Shown piece by piece: positions 8,943 through 17,499 of a DNA stretch of 64,000 nucleotides. This DNA comes from JAPOXR01 sp965116115 (lineage in GTDB: Bacteria; Pseudomonadota; Alphaproteobacteria; Rhodobacterales; Rhodobacteraceae): the NCBI GenBank assembly GCA_965116115.1, contig OZ220486.1:2480001-2544000 (forward strand), given 5' to 3'. The notes beneath the pieces are model-generated. The model saw only the letters and a list, made by a program, of their open reading frames with translations, did not search any database and was not told where the DNA came from. The translations under genes and the position numbers were made by a program. Position 1 is the stretch's first letter, and every line of letters starts with the position of its first letter.

Positions 8943-9992
8943 CTACTTGTTGGCCCCGAACGCGCCCGCGACTCCCGACTTCTCGAACACCCCCGCGACT
9001 TCTTCGTTGCCGGGCCCGTAAAGCCCGCCTTGAATGTATTCGGAACCGGATTTCTCGCCGAATGCGCCGGAGGGGGTCACCTCGACGCCGGAGAACGAAA
9101 TGCTGGACACAGAATGCGGGGTTTTCTTTTCGCTCTCAATGCTCTTTTCCACATCCACGATGTCCGTGAAGGAAACGGAGATACTGGAATCGCTGCTGCT
9201 GTAGCTCACGGCCGCATCGCCCTGAAGAACATGACTCCTGTAATTCCCGGCTGTGACGCCCCCTGTCATCAGCCCCGTCCAGGTCACATCCGCGCTCGGC
9301 CTCGAACCGGACAGTTTGCCTCCCGCCATTCCCGCAAAGAAATAGGATTCGAGGTCTTCATCCTCAAGCGGATCACTATGCTCGTATAATCCGAACACGC
9401 TGTGCCCCAAAACAGCGCCCAGGAAACCTTCTCCTTCGCTGCTCTCTTCGGGATCAATCCACGCTAGAGTGATGCCTCTTTTAGTCAGAACCGCCGTGAC
9501 TTCGCTTCTGTTGTCAGTGAAAAGATCCTCGACGTCTCCGAAATTAACAACTTCCGCATCGTCATCGTCCGGCAAACTGCTTTCGCAGGTGCTTCCGCTG
9601 CAAGTCGTAACAGCCTTGAAAGTCATCAACTCAGAAGAGCCGGCGGCCTTCTTGGTCGTAAAGTACCAATCAGTGCTCAGAAGACTGCCCGGCGTGCGGG
9701 CGTTGAGGGTCTCAGCTTTTGTGACGGTATCAGCGCCGCTCGCTGCGGGAGCGGAACCGCCGACATAGCCTCTGACCGTCGGAAGATCTACTTCCGGATC
9801 TAATCCTGTCGGCAGACCTGCCCGGTCTTCGCCGTCGTTCCCGCCGCCCGGCATGTTTTCAGCCGGCTTTTTGGGATCAGCCGGATCGCTTGGAGAGTCG
9901 CCCCCCCCCCCCCCGCAGGAAACGAGCGCGAAAACGCTGAAAACCAAACCGGCATACGCTGCGATGCCCGGCGATATTGATCTTACGAACAT
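8943..9992 (-). CDS. Surface lipoprotein, TbpB-like beta-barrel domain, with poly-G tract
   Basis: A 349-residue predicted surface lipoprotein, the probable client of the adjacent Slam-like protein. The signal peptide (IAAYAGLVFSVFALVSC) ends in a lipobox whose Cys is followed by five glycines encoded by a G14 run and then a flexible Pro/Asp/Gly-rich tether. The C-terminal domain ends with YIQGGLYGPGNEEVAGVFE and GVAGAFGANK, the signature of the eight-stranded barrel of transferrin-binding protein B and related lipoproteins. The ATG at 9992 has AAGGGGAG as ribosome-binding site. The frame is intact with 14 Gs. Loss or gain of one G would frameshift right after the lipidation site. The ligand (iron, haem, transferrin-like or other) cannot be told from the sequence. 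Confidence 0.85.
   Translation of the reverse strand: MFVRSISPGIAAYAGLVFSVFALVSCGGGGGDSPSDPADPKKPAENMPGGGNDGEDRAGLPTGLDPEVDLPTVRGYVGGSAPAASGADTVTKAETLNARTPGSLLSTDWYFTTKKAAGSSELMTFKAVTTCSGSTCESSLPDDDDAEVVNFGDVEDLFTDNRSEVTAVLTKRGITLAWIDPEESSEGEGFLGAVLGHSVFGLYEHSDPLEDEDLESYFFAGMAGGKLSGSRPSADVTWTGLMTGGVTAGNYRSHVLQGDAAVSYSSSDSSISVSFTDIVDVEKSIESEKKTPHSVSSISFSGVEVTPSGAFGEKSGSEYIQGGLYGPGNEEVAGVFEKSGVAGAFGANK
9901..9914 (-). repeat. G14 homopolymer inside the TbpB-like lipoprotein gene
   Basis: Fourteen consecutive C on the plus strand (G on the coding strand) directly after the lipobox TGC codon. Fourteen G plus the next C make five glycine codons in frame, so the gene is ON as sequenced. Confidence 0.97.
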
Positions 9993-10417
9993 AATATACT
10001 CCCCTTATTGTGAAAGTAAGCGCTGTAACAGCGCTCGCGATCGTGTGTACGGGAACCCCCGCGACCATGTCAAGACGGGAAAATTCCTGCTCGATCCGCG
10101 GATGCCGCGCTGTTTCGAATGCAAGGAGACAGACGGCGGCAGATCCCGCGCGGCTCCGCACCGCACCTCGACGGTCATTCCGCGGCGGCATCAGTGCGCC
10201 GGCCCGGGAAACACCTCCTCCCGGAACCGGAAAGCCGTGCATACGATCCGCGAACCGGGACCGAACCTTTCGCCGCGGCCGGGCGGGGTCCGCGGGACAT
10301 TTCCGCCTTTTTTCATTGCGGTCAAAAATTTCTGGAGCTGCAACCCATTCGCCGGCGGCGGGAACTTCCGTTAAGAGACGTTGTTGATTCCTGCAGTTGC
10401 CGTCCCAGATAAGAATC
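9993..10417. promoter_or_regulatory. Divergent intergenic region upstream of the lipoprotein and protease genes
   Basis: This 425-bp gap separates the minus-strand lipoprotein gene from the plus-strand protease gene and should hold both promoters. It contains the palindrome at 10019-10035. No coding frame has recognisable content. Confidence 0.5.
10019..10035. promoter_or_regulatory. Perfect 17-nt palindrome upstream of the lipoprotein gene
   Basis: AGCGCTGT, one central base, then ACAGCGCT: eight-base arms with perfect symmetry, 26 bp before the lipoprotein start codon. It could be a repressor operator or a 5'-UTR hairpin. The regulator is unknown. Confidence 0.45.
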
Positions 10418-11002
10418 ATGGAACAGTTCGATTTTCTGAGGCTCGTTTATCTTTTGCTGCTGGCTGGGGCTGTCAGCGGCTTGATTTACGCACAGTTTCG
10501 AAACCGGCTCGGCGATGCTCTGAGGACAACACTGACCTGGGTCATGATCTTTTTTGGGACGATCGCCGCTTACGGTCTGTGGGAGGAATTCCGCGCCGCG
10601 GCTGTGCCGAATTATGTGACGAGCCAGACAGAAAACGCCGTGTCCCTCCGACGCCAGGCGGACGGCCATTTTTACGCGAACTTGACTGTCAACGGCCGTG
10701 AAACCCGGTTCTTGGTTGATACCGGCGCCAGCGGAATCGTGCTCTCCCGCCGCGACGCGGCGGCGGCCGGAATTGATCCGGACCGCCTGCGCTATTCGGA
10801 CCGCGCCTCAACGGCCAACGGCATAGTGAAGACAGCTCCCGTCCGCATTGATGAACTCCGCCTCGGCGGTTTCGTGAACCGCCGGGTTCTCGCCTACGTC
10901 ACCAGCGGCGAGCTTGACATATCACTGCTCGGCCAGTCTTACCTGTCACAGTTCGGCAAAGTCGTCATTGACGGCGACATCCTGACCCTGCGGATCAATT
11001 GA
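10418..11002 (+). CDS. Retropepsin-like aspartic protease (TIGR02281 clan AA family)
   Basis: A 194-residue membrane-anchored aspartic protease. Two N-terminal membrane helices (FLRLVYLLLLAGAVSGLIY and LTWVMIFFGTIAAYGLW) precede a single retropepsin domain in which RFLVDTGASGIVLSRRDA carries the catalytic DTGAS motif near residue 100. The domain ends with ISLLGQSYLSQFGKVVIDGDILTLR, matching the family's C-terminal LLGMSFL-like turn. A single domain implies a homodimer, as in retroviral proteases. The substrate is unknown. The start at 10418 (MEQFDFLRL) puts the first helix at the N-terminus. It converges with holC. Confidence 0.85.
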   Translation: MEQFDFLRLVYLLLLAGAVSGLIYAQFRNRLGDALRTTLTWVMIFFGTIAAYGLWEEFRAAAVPNYVTSQTENAVSLRRQADGHFYANLTVNGRETRFLVDTGASGIVLSRRDAAAAGIDPDRLRYSDRASTANGIVKTAPVRIDELRLGGFVNRRVLAYVTSGELDISLLGQSYLSQFGKVVIDGDILTLRIN

Positions 11003-11013
11003 TGCGGAAACCG

Positions 11014-11487
11014 TCAAGGCTGCGGATAATTATTTTTGGCTTCGCATTTCCATTTGCCGCTCTCGAACGCCCAGTACTGAATTCTCACGCCGGCTTTCGC
11101 CAGCCGCGACCACTGCTGCCGGGAAATGCGCATTTCATCCTCATGGCCGGACCGGAACACGATTGACGTCCGGCGGCTGCTGCTGATCTCAGCGTCGTCA
11201 AATTCCGCGCCGTCAAATATGATCAAGGCATCGGGGCGGTTGCCGCTTTCTCTGTCAGTTGTCAGCAGAATCGGCTGATCGGCGTCAAACAGGCCGCCGG
11301 CCGTGCCGTGAGGCAGGAAACTCTCCCCCGGAGAAATCCAAAGCCTGCGGTCGAGAATTTTGATTTCTTCCTCAGATCGGGCTCTGACGGCCGCTCGCCA
11401 TCCCGAAGCATGGGTGCGCTCAAGCAGACGCCGGATATGATCGTGCAGGCCGCTGTCAGCCACCCGGTAAAAAAACGCTTCGCTCAT
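11014..11487 (-). CDS. holC: DNA polymerase III chi subunit
   Basis: Clamp-loader accessory subunit that links the replisome to SSB. The 157-residue protein shows the family's landmarks: EAFFYRVADSGLHDHIRRLLER at the N-terminus, the LDRRLWISPGESFLPHG stretch near residue 50, QPILLTT, ALIIFDGAEF, and the C-terminal RQQWSRLAKAGVRIQYW. The start ATG overlaps the pepA stop by 4 bp (ATGA), so it is co-translated with pepA, an order common in proteobacteria. Confidence 0.92.
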   Translation of the reverse strand: MSEAFFYRVADSGLHDHIRRLLERTHASGWRAAVRARSEEEIKILDRRLWISPGESFLPHGTAGGLFDADQPILLTTDRESGNRPDALIIFDGAEFDDAEISSSRRTSIVFRSGHEDEMRISRQQWSRLAKAGVRIQYWAFESGKWKCEAKNNYPQP

Positions 11488-12959
11488 GCAGCGGTTTCAA
11501 GCTTGCCGCGGATCAGACGGTCAAGGGTACGCACGCCCCAGCCGGAAGCGCCTGCCGGAGCCAGTTCGGACCCCCGGTTCAGACGGGCGACGCCGGCGAT
11601 ATCCAAATGTATCCAAGGCGTGGAAGGTTTTACGAACCTCTGAAGAAACTGGGCCGCGGTGATGGCGCCGGCCTCTCTGCCGCCGACATTTTTCATATCC
11701 GCGATTCTCGACTTCAGCAGTTTGTCATAGGCATCATCCAGCGGCATCCGCCAAGCGCGCTCGCCGGCGGAGCGGGATGCGGCCATGAATTCCGCGCAGA
11801 ATTCGTCATGATTGCTGAATGCTCCCGCGAATTCAGAGCCCAGCCCCACGATGACCGCGCCCGTGAGAGTCGCAAGATCAACAATGCCGCAGGGAGAGAA
11901 TTCGGTCTGCGCGTGCCACAGGAGATCGGCCAGAACCAGCCTTCCCTCGGCATCGGTGTTGATCACCTCCACAGTGTCGCCCTTCAGTGACCGGACGACG
12001 TCCCCCGGACGCTGCGCTCCGCCGCCCGGCATATTCTCGACGAGACCGACGATGCCCGTGACATTGGCCCGCGCCCGGCGGCGGGCGATTGACTTCATGA
12101 CGCCGGCGACGACCGCCGCCCCGGCCATATCCATGGTCATCTGTTCCATCTTCGACGCCGGTTTCAGCGATATTCCGCCGGTGTCGAAAACCACCCCCTT
12201 GCCCGCAAGGACAAGCGGATCATTATCCCCGCCCCGCCATCGCATGACTCCTGCGCAGGACGGGCTTCGCGACCCCTGCCCCACGGCAAGCAGCGAACGC
12301 ATGCCGATTTTCTCCAGATCGGCCTCATGGAGGATCGTGACATCCACCCCGTCATCTTTGAGCGACAGCAGCCGGGCGGCGAATTCCTCCGTCGTCAGAA
12401 CATTCGCGGGTTCGTTGACGAGATCGCGGGCCAGCATCACACCAGCGGCAACGGCTCTTTCCGGCGCATATCCCGCCTCCGCCTTCTCCGGACGGCTGAC
12501 GCTGAAAAGACATTCGGTCAGATCTTTCTTCTCCGCTTTTGCTGTCTTGTACGGATTGAACCGGTATGAGCGCAGTTCGGTCCCGAAAGCGACATCGCGG
12601 ATCCGGCGGATTCCCCGGCCGAGAACCAAGACCCTTGGACATGAGGCCAAGCGGGCGATCGAGCCGCCGGCCCTGCGGGCTTCGCCGCTGTCCGCCGCGC
12701 GGTCCAGCTTGACGACAAGAATTTTCCCCGCTTTGAGACCTGACGGAAATCCAAGCGTCACGGCATCTCCGGGACGGAGTTTCTTGAATTCCCCGCCGGC
12801 GGCCGCACGCGCCGCGGCGCCGGCGCACGCTTTGTCGACCGGGGCCGCGGCCGGCAGCAGCCGGCCCTCGGTGTCGGCGAAAACCGCGACGGCCCCGTCA
12901 TGATGCCGAATGTCTTCGGCATTCAACCGCTGAAATGTGATGCACGCTGAATCAGTCAT
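11484..12959 (-). CDS. pepA: Leucyl aminopeptidase (M17 family)
   Basis: Cytosolic two-metal aminopeptidase removing N-terminal residues from peptides. Of 491 residues, the C-terminal catalytic half holds the metal-binding motif VEVINTDAEGRLVLADLL, the GKGVVFDTGGISLKPASKMEQMTMD segment with metal and catalytic Lys positions, and GAVIVGLGSEFAGAFSNHDE. The N-terminal half is the variable macro-like domain. It heads a two-gene unit with holC (4-bp overlap) and is divergent from lptF, an arrangement conserved in Rhodobacterales. Confidence 0.95.
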   Translation of the reverse strand: MTDSACITFQRLNAEDIRHHDGAVAVFADTEGRLLPAAAPVDKACAGAAARAAAGGEFKKLRPGDAVTLGFPSGLKAGKILVVKLDRAADSGEARRAGGSIARLASCPRVLVLGRGIRRIRDVAFGTELRSYRFNPYKTAKAEKKDLTECLFSVSRPEKAEAGYAPERAVAAGVMLARDLVNEPANVLTTEEFAARLLSLKDDGVDVTILHEADLEKIGMRSLLAVGQGSRSPSCAGVMRWRGGDNDPLVLAGKGVVFDTGGISLKPASKMEQMTMDMAGAAVVAGVMKSIARRRARANVTGIVGLVENMPGGGAQRPGDVVRSLKGDTVEVINTDAEGRLVLADLLWHAQTEFSPCGIVDLATLTGAVIVGLGSEFAGAFSNHDEFCAEFMAASRSAGERAWRMPLDDAYDKLLKSRIADMKNVGGREAGAITAAQFLQRFVKPSTPWIHLDIAGVARLNRGSELAPAGASGWGVRTLDRLIRGKLETAA

Positions 12960-13094
12960 GTCACAAAAACGCTCCTTTGTCGGCCCGGCCGGCGCCGGCA
13001 GGCGTCGTCACCGGAAGAATCCAGCTACAATCCATTCCGCCCGTTTGCTAGACATCCATTGCGCATTTAGACGCATACGGAGGATAGATTCGCT

Positions 13095-14204
13095 GTGGCG
13101 AGGTTCGATTTTTATGTCATTGAGCGGCAGTTGGCTATTTTCGGGCTGCTGGTCGGAACGCTCGTCACGGTCTTCTGGATTAACCTGACAGCGCGCGGAT
13201 TCGCCGAGTTCTTCTCCGATACGCAGGCCATTCCGCTGCTTTTGCTGTATGTGTTGTATGAATTGCCCCCGTCTTTGTTCCAGTCGCTGCCATTGGCGGC
13301 CTACGCGACATCGACCTATGTCGCCGACAAGCTGTATGCCGATCGCGAATTGTGGGCGATGCAGTCGGCCGGCGCCTCACCTGCCCGGCTGCTGAAGCCT
13401 TTCGCGGGTTTCGGCGTGTTGATGACCCTTCTGTCCTCTGTCCTGGTCCATGAGATTCTGCCGGACAGCCTGTCACAGGCCGCCGGCATCAAATTCCGTC
13501 TGCAGGCGGACATTTCGCAATTCAGGATCAAATCCGGCCAGTTTCTGTTCCCGGCGGACGGTGTCGCCGTCTTTGTGCACGGCCTGACGGAGTCCGGACA
13601 GCTTCAGAATGTATTCATCCATCACGGGCAAAGCGGACAAAATGAGGTCGCGCATTTCGCCAAGTCGGCGAGAATGTTCCAGTCCGACAGCGACACGCTT
13701 CTCGAGATGCAGTCGGGCATTACGCAGGTCTGGGATCCAGAAACCAATAAGATCAGCACCATCCGCTTCGAGACGATGCGCTTCAACCTTTCGGAGTTCG
13801 CACAGGAGTTCACCGCGGTGCCGAAGATCGAGAGATACACGACGACCGCAGGCCTGTTCAACCGAATGGAACAGGAATCCGCCGCGGAAACCTCCGTCCT
13901 GCACCGCATGCAGGTGGAAATTCACCGCCGGGTCGGATATTCACTGGCGGTGTTTCTATTTCCTGTCATCGGGGCCGCCGCGGTCGCTGCCGGAGACACA
14001 TTCAGACTACAGCGGTCCATTCCGATCGTCGGTTCGCTCGCGGCGACGGTGACTCTGCATCTGCTGGCGTTATTTCTCCGCGACCAAGCTCTTGCCTTCG
14101 GATCGTCGGCCCTTATTCTGTATCTGCCCGCGGCGCTGGGCAGCGCCGTTTCTTTCGCCTTGATCGCCTTGTCCCTCAAATCAACCGAAATTTCCGGCCG
14201 CTGA
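13095..14204 (+). CDS. lptF: LPS export ABC transporter permease LptF
   Basis: Inner-membrane subunit of the LptB2FG complex that extracts LPS and drives it along the Lpt bridge. The 369-residue protein has the YjgP/YjgQ layout: N-terminal helices (LAIFGLLVGTLVTVFWINL, AIPLLLLYVLYELPPSLF), the cytoplasmic coupling segment DRELWAMQSAGASPARLLKPF, a large periplasmic beta-jellyroll domain, and two or three C-terminal helices. The start is GTG at 13095. It is the first gene of the lptF-lptG-lptD-surA-pdxA-rsmA operon. The ATPase LptB is not in the window. Confidence 0.94.
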   Translation: MARFDFYVIERQLAIFGLLVGTLVTVFWINLTARGFAEFFSDTQAIPLLLLYVLYELPPSLFQSLPLAAYATSTYVADKLYADRELWAMQSAGASPARLLKPFAGFGVLMTLLSSVLVHEILPDSLSQAAGIKFRLQADISQFRIKSGQFLFPADGVAVFVHGLTESGQLQNVFIHHGQSGQNEVAHFAKSARMFQSDSDTLLEMQSGITQVWDPETNKISTIRFETMRFNLSEFAQEFTAVPKIERYTTTAGLFNRMEQESAAETSVLHRMQVEIHRRVGYSLAVFLFPVIGAAAVAAGDTFRLQRSIPIVGSLAATVTLHLLALFLRDQALAFGSSALILYLPAALGSAVSFALIALSLKSTEISGR

Positions 14205-14213
14205 ATCCGCAGG

Positions 14214-15371
14214 ATGACTCTGACACTGTATTTGATCCGGCGGTTTTTGTTCGCGCTTTTGGTCACCGCGGGATCAATTCTGCTGCTGACCTATTTGATC
14301 GAGCTTGAATCCCAGCTGTCCACGCTAACAGGCTACGGCGCCTCGAACCGTGAGGCCGCCCGGCTCACAGCCATGATCACGCCTAGCCGCCTCCATAGGC
14401 TGATTCCGGCGATATTCGGCTTGGCCGCGCTGTGGATGTCGACGCACACCAGCGCTGCGAATGAAATCACCGTCATCCGGGCGGCAGGAACCTCCGGCGG
14501 GGCCGCGCTGGCCTATCCGGCGATTGCCGCCTTTTGCGTCGGGTTGGCGCTGCTGGCCGTTATCACTCCGGCGACCGCCGACCTCGCCAAGGCTTACGAT
14601 CGGCGGGTCAAAGAGCTGCAGGGAAAGGAGAGCGACGTGTTCCTTGAAAGCGGCGGCTATATCTGGTTCCGCCAAGTGTTGGACGGGCGGCAGACCATCC
14701 TGCGGGCGGCACGGACGGACAGGGGAATATCCTATGAGAACCTGCACGTCTTCATGTTTGACGACAACGGAACCCCGACGAGCCACATCTTCGCCGAAAC
14801 CGCGGAACTGGTCGGCAATCTAAACGACGCCGCTCCGGCAAAACTGCTGAGGGACGGCGAAGAGGCCGGCGCCATTCCCGGCATGTGCGTTTACAACTTC
14901 AGGGCCTGGGATCTTCAGCGGACGGATCAGGATACGGCGGCGCAGCAGCAAGCCACCCCTTTCGGCTGTTTCAAGACCAAACTGACGGCAGAGCAGATCA
15001 TCGAGAGTTTCGACCCGCCGGCGCTCGTCCCGCTTTGGAAACTCCCGTCCCAAATCAAACAGCTTGAATTTTCCGGCTTTTCGACTGTCCGGCACCGCAT
15101 GCATCTGCATATGGAACTGGCCAAGCCGCTGCTGCTTGCGGCGACGGTGCTGATCGGCGGCGGGTTCACATTGCGGCAAAACCGGGGTATCAACACTGCG
15201 GCCGCCGTACTCGTCGCCGTGCTTTGCATTCTGGCCATTATATTTATACAGGAATTCGCGAGGATCATGGGAGAGGGCGAGACGATCCCGTACATGGTTG
15301 CCGCTTGGGCGCCGCCTGCCACCGCCATGCTTTCAGCTGTCGGTCTGGTGTCGTATCTGGAAGGACGTTGA
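14214..15371 (+). CDS. lptG: LPS export ABC transporter permease LptG
   Basis: Partner permease of LptF. The 385-residue YjgP/YjgQ protein begins MTLTLYLIRRFLFALLVTAGSILLLTYLIE, with the first helix and the coupling segment AANEITVIRAAGTSGG near residue 85, followed by a periplasmic domain and C-terminal helices (LLLAATVLIGGGFTLR, AAAVLVAVLCILAIIFIQEF). It starts 9 bp after lptF and its TGA directly abuts the lptD ATG, so the three are translationally linked. Confidence 0.94.
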   Translation: MTLTLYLIRRFLFALLVTAGSILLLTYLIELESQLSTLTGYGASNREAARLTAMITPSRLHRLIPAIFGLAALWMSTHTSAANEITVIRAAGTSGGAALAYPAIAAFCVGLALLAVITPATADLAKAYDRRVKELQGKESDVFLESGGYIWFRQVLDGRQTILRAARTDRGISYENLHVFMFDDNGTPTSHIFAETAELVGNLNDAAPAKLLRDGEEAGAIPGMCVYNFRAWDLQRTDQDTAAQQQATPFGCFKTKLTAEQIIESFDPPALVPLWKLPSQIKQLEFSGFSTVRHRMHLHMELAKPLLLAATVLIGGGFTLRQNRGINTAAAVLVAVLCILAIIFIQEFARIMGEGETIPYMVAAWAPPATAMLSAVGLVSYLEGR

Positions 15372-17483
15372 ATGCGGAGTCCCGTGATTTTGGCTGTCTT
15401 TGTTCTGGCATGCGGAGCCGCTTTGGCGGAGCCGGACAGGACCACTATTCTCGCGGATCGCATCAGCTACCATGAAAACACCGGAGAACTGGTCGCCTCC
15501 GGCAGCGTCGAAGTTTATTTTCAGGAATTCTTGCTGCAGGCCCGACAGCTTCATTACCGCCGCGGAGTAATGACGGCGGACGGCCCGCTGACACTCACGG
15601 ACAGCCGTGGAACAGTGGCCGTCGCGGATTTCGTTCATCTGGACGAAAACCTCAAGACCGCTGTTCTTCACGGCGTTGAAATGCTGATCGACAGCCACAT
15701 GCAGATCGCCGCCGGAAATCTTGAGGCGAAAGACGCACGCTATGTGCTGCTGCGGAATGCGCTGGTGACAGCCTGCAGGACCTGTGCGGACAAAGACCCG
15801 CCGATCTGGCACTTCCGTTCCCGGTCTGCGGTTCTGGACCGCAAGGAGCAGGAAATTTACATGCGCGACCTGGAATTCGTGCTGGGCGGCACCAGCCTTT
15901 TCTCGCTGCCTTGGATACGGCTGCCTGAGCCTTCGGTTAAAAGGAAAAGCGGCTTTTTGATACCCCGGGTTTCATATTCCAGCGTCCGTGGGTTCACGGT
16001 GAGCGTGCCGTACTACCAAACGCTGGGGGATCATGCCGACTTCACCGTCACCCCCTATATAAACAGCGAATCATCCCACTATGCGGAACTTGAAACCCGG
16101 CGCCGGTTCCGCCGGGGCTGGATCGATGTCAGGGGGTCGATTGCCCTCGGTTCTGATCCGAAGCCAAGCATCCGAGGCCACGTCAATAGTGTCGGCGGAT
16201 GGAATCTGGGTTCAGGCTTCAAACTGAGTTTCAACGGCACGAAAGTGACGGACCACTCATATCTTGATGAATACGACTTCTCCAAGGAAGACGCATACGC
16301 CAACGCGATCGGCGTGACACGCCGCAGCGCGGGCGCTTTTTTCGAATACGAAACATCTCAAATCGTTCAATTGAGCCTTGCTGAGGCTGATGAAACTATG
16401 CCGCGCCTGGTTCATCAGGCCTTCTGGCGGGGGCGGACGACTCCGCCCGGAATCGGCGGCACGGCCGGACTTGAAATGGGTGCCCTCTGGCTGGACCGCC
16501 GAGTCAGCGCACCGGACCGGCCCCGCACTGTCAGCCGGGTGTCCGCGTCCGCGGACTGGAACCGGAGCTGGAATTCCAAATCGGGACTGATCGTGACCTA
16601 TGCCGCGTCCGTGTCTGCCGACAGTTACCGGATGAATCCGGAAGCGCTGAATTATGATGACGAAGCCATCCGCTGGTCTGGAGTCACTGCCGTGGATTTC
16701 AGCATGCCGCTCGTCAGACACGGCAGCGCGCGCGCCGATCTTCTGGAACCGTTTCTTCAGTTCGTCTGGTCCCCCGAACCCGGCGGCGCGGCTGTTCCGA
16801 ACGAGGACAGCCGGTTTGTGGAGTTCGACGCGACCAATCTGCGCTCGCTCGGCCGGTTCCCGGGCCGGGATCGCAGAGAGGCCGGTCTGCGCCTGAACGC
16901 GGGAGTCAAACATACCGCCAGCGTCGACGAAAGTTATGATCTTGAGTTGGTTCTGGGCAAGGTCTTCCGGCAGGCGGACAACAAGCAATTCACGGAAGCT
17001 TCCGGCTTGGCCGGAAAGGCATCCGACTTCGTCGCTTCCGCCGATCTGCGTCTGAACGGCGGAATCGGTTTAGAGCAAAGTCTGGTAGCGGACGGGAGTT
17101 TTCAAGTCTCAAAAGCCACATCGCGCCTCACTTACGACTCAGAAAAGTTCGGATTCGGGTTAGGATACACAACCATCGCGCATGACGCTGGCAAAGGGAT
17201 GACCGGCGACGCCAGGTCGGTGATCGCCGGCGTTCAGGTCGGACTAGCGGACGGCTGGAAACTGGCTTCGGACGTCAATCTCGACCTTGACCGGAAAGCC
17301 GAGAGCAATGTGGGTTTAGGTCTCGAATTCAATCGCCAGTGCCTTGGTTTCACGGCGAAAATGGAGCGGACGCTGCGCACCGAAGACGTACCGGAATCAA
17401 AAAATCAGTTCAGCGTCCTTTTTTCCCTCGGCGGCCTTTCCGGTCCGGCCCAAAAATCTCCAGCCGCCTGCGCGGGAGGCTGA
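15372..17483 (+). CDS. lptD: LPS assembly outer-membrane protein LptD
   Basis: Outer-membrane barrel that inserts LPS into the outer leaflet with the lipoprotein LptE. The 703-residue protein has a signal peptide (VILAVFVLACGAALA), an N-terminal OstA/LptA-like domain (ILADRISYHENTGELVASGSVEVYF and TADGPLTLTDSRGTVAVADF), and a long C-terminal barrel starting near FLIPRVSYSSVRGFTVSVPYY. Cysteines near residue 135 (VTACRTCADKDP) and near the C-terminus could form the inter-domain disulfides. It abuts lptG and precedes surA, the chaperone that helps fold LptD in other bacteria. Confidence 0.94.
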   Translation: MRSPVILAVFVLACGAALAEPDRTTILADRISYHENTGELVASGSVEVYFQEFLLQARQLHYRRGVMTADGPLTLTDSRGTVAVADFVHLDENLKTAVLHGVEMLIDSHMQIAAGNLEAKDARYVLLRNALVTACRTCADKDPPIWHFRSRSAVLDRKEQEIYMRDLEFVLGGTSLFSLPWIRLPEPSVKRKSGFLIPRVSYSSVRGFTVSVPYYQTLGDHADFTVTPYINSESSHYAELETRRRFRRGWIDVRGSIALGSDPKPSIRGHVNSVGGWNLGSGFKLSFNGTKVTDHSYLDEYDFSKEDAYANAIGVTRRSAGAFFEYETSQIVQLSLAEADETMPRLVHQAFWRGRTTPPGIGGTAGLEMGALWLDRRVSAPDRPRTVSRVSASADWNRSWNSKSGLIVTYAASVSADSYRMNPEALNYDDEAIRWSGVTAVDFSMPLVRHGSARADLLEPFLQFVWSPEPGGAAVPNEDSRFVEFDATNLRSLGRFPGRDRREAGLRLNAGVKHTASVDESYDLELVLGKVFRQADNKQFTEASGLAGKASDFVASADLRLNGGIGLEQSLVADGSFQVSKATSRLTYDSEKFGFGLGYTTIAHDAGKGMTGDARSVIAGVQVGLADGWKLASDVNLDLDRKAESNVGLGLEFNRQCLGFTAKMERTLRTEDVPESKNQFSVLFSLGGLSGPAQKSPAACAGG

Positions 17484-17499
17484 ATTTCCGGAGTTTCCA

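Noticed and set aside
9901..9914. Poly-C as sequencing artefact
   Set aside because: Not excluded, but the frame is intact and the placement after the lipobox recurs in known phase-variable genes. Kept as a finding with a read-level check.
11812..12903. Long plus-strand open frame (363 codons)
   Set aside because: Antisense to pepA. Low-complexity Ser/Arg/Thr-rich translation, no domain.
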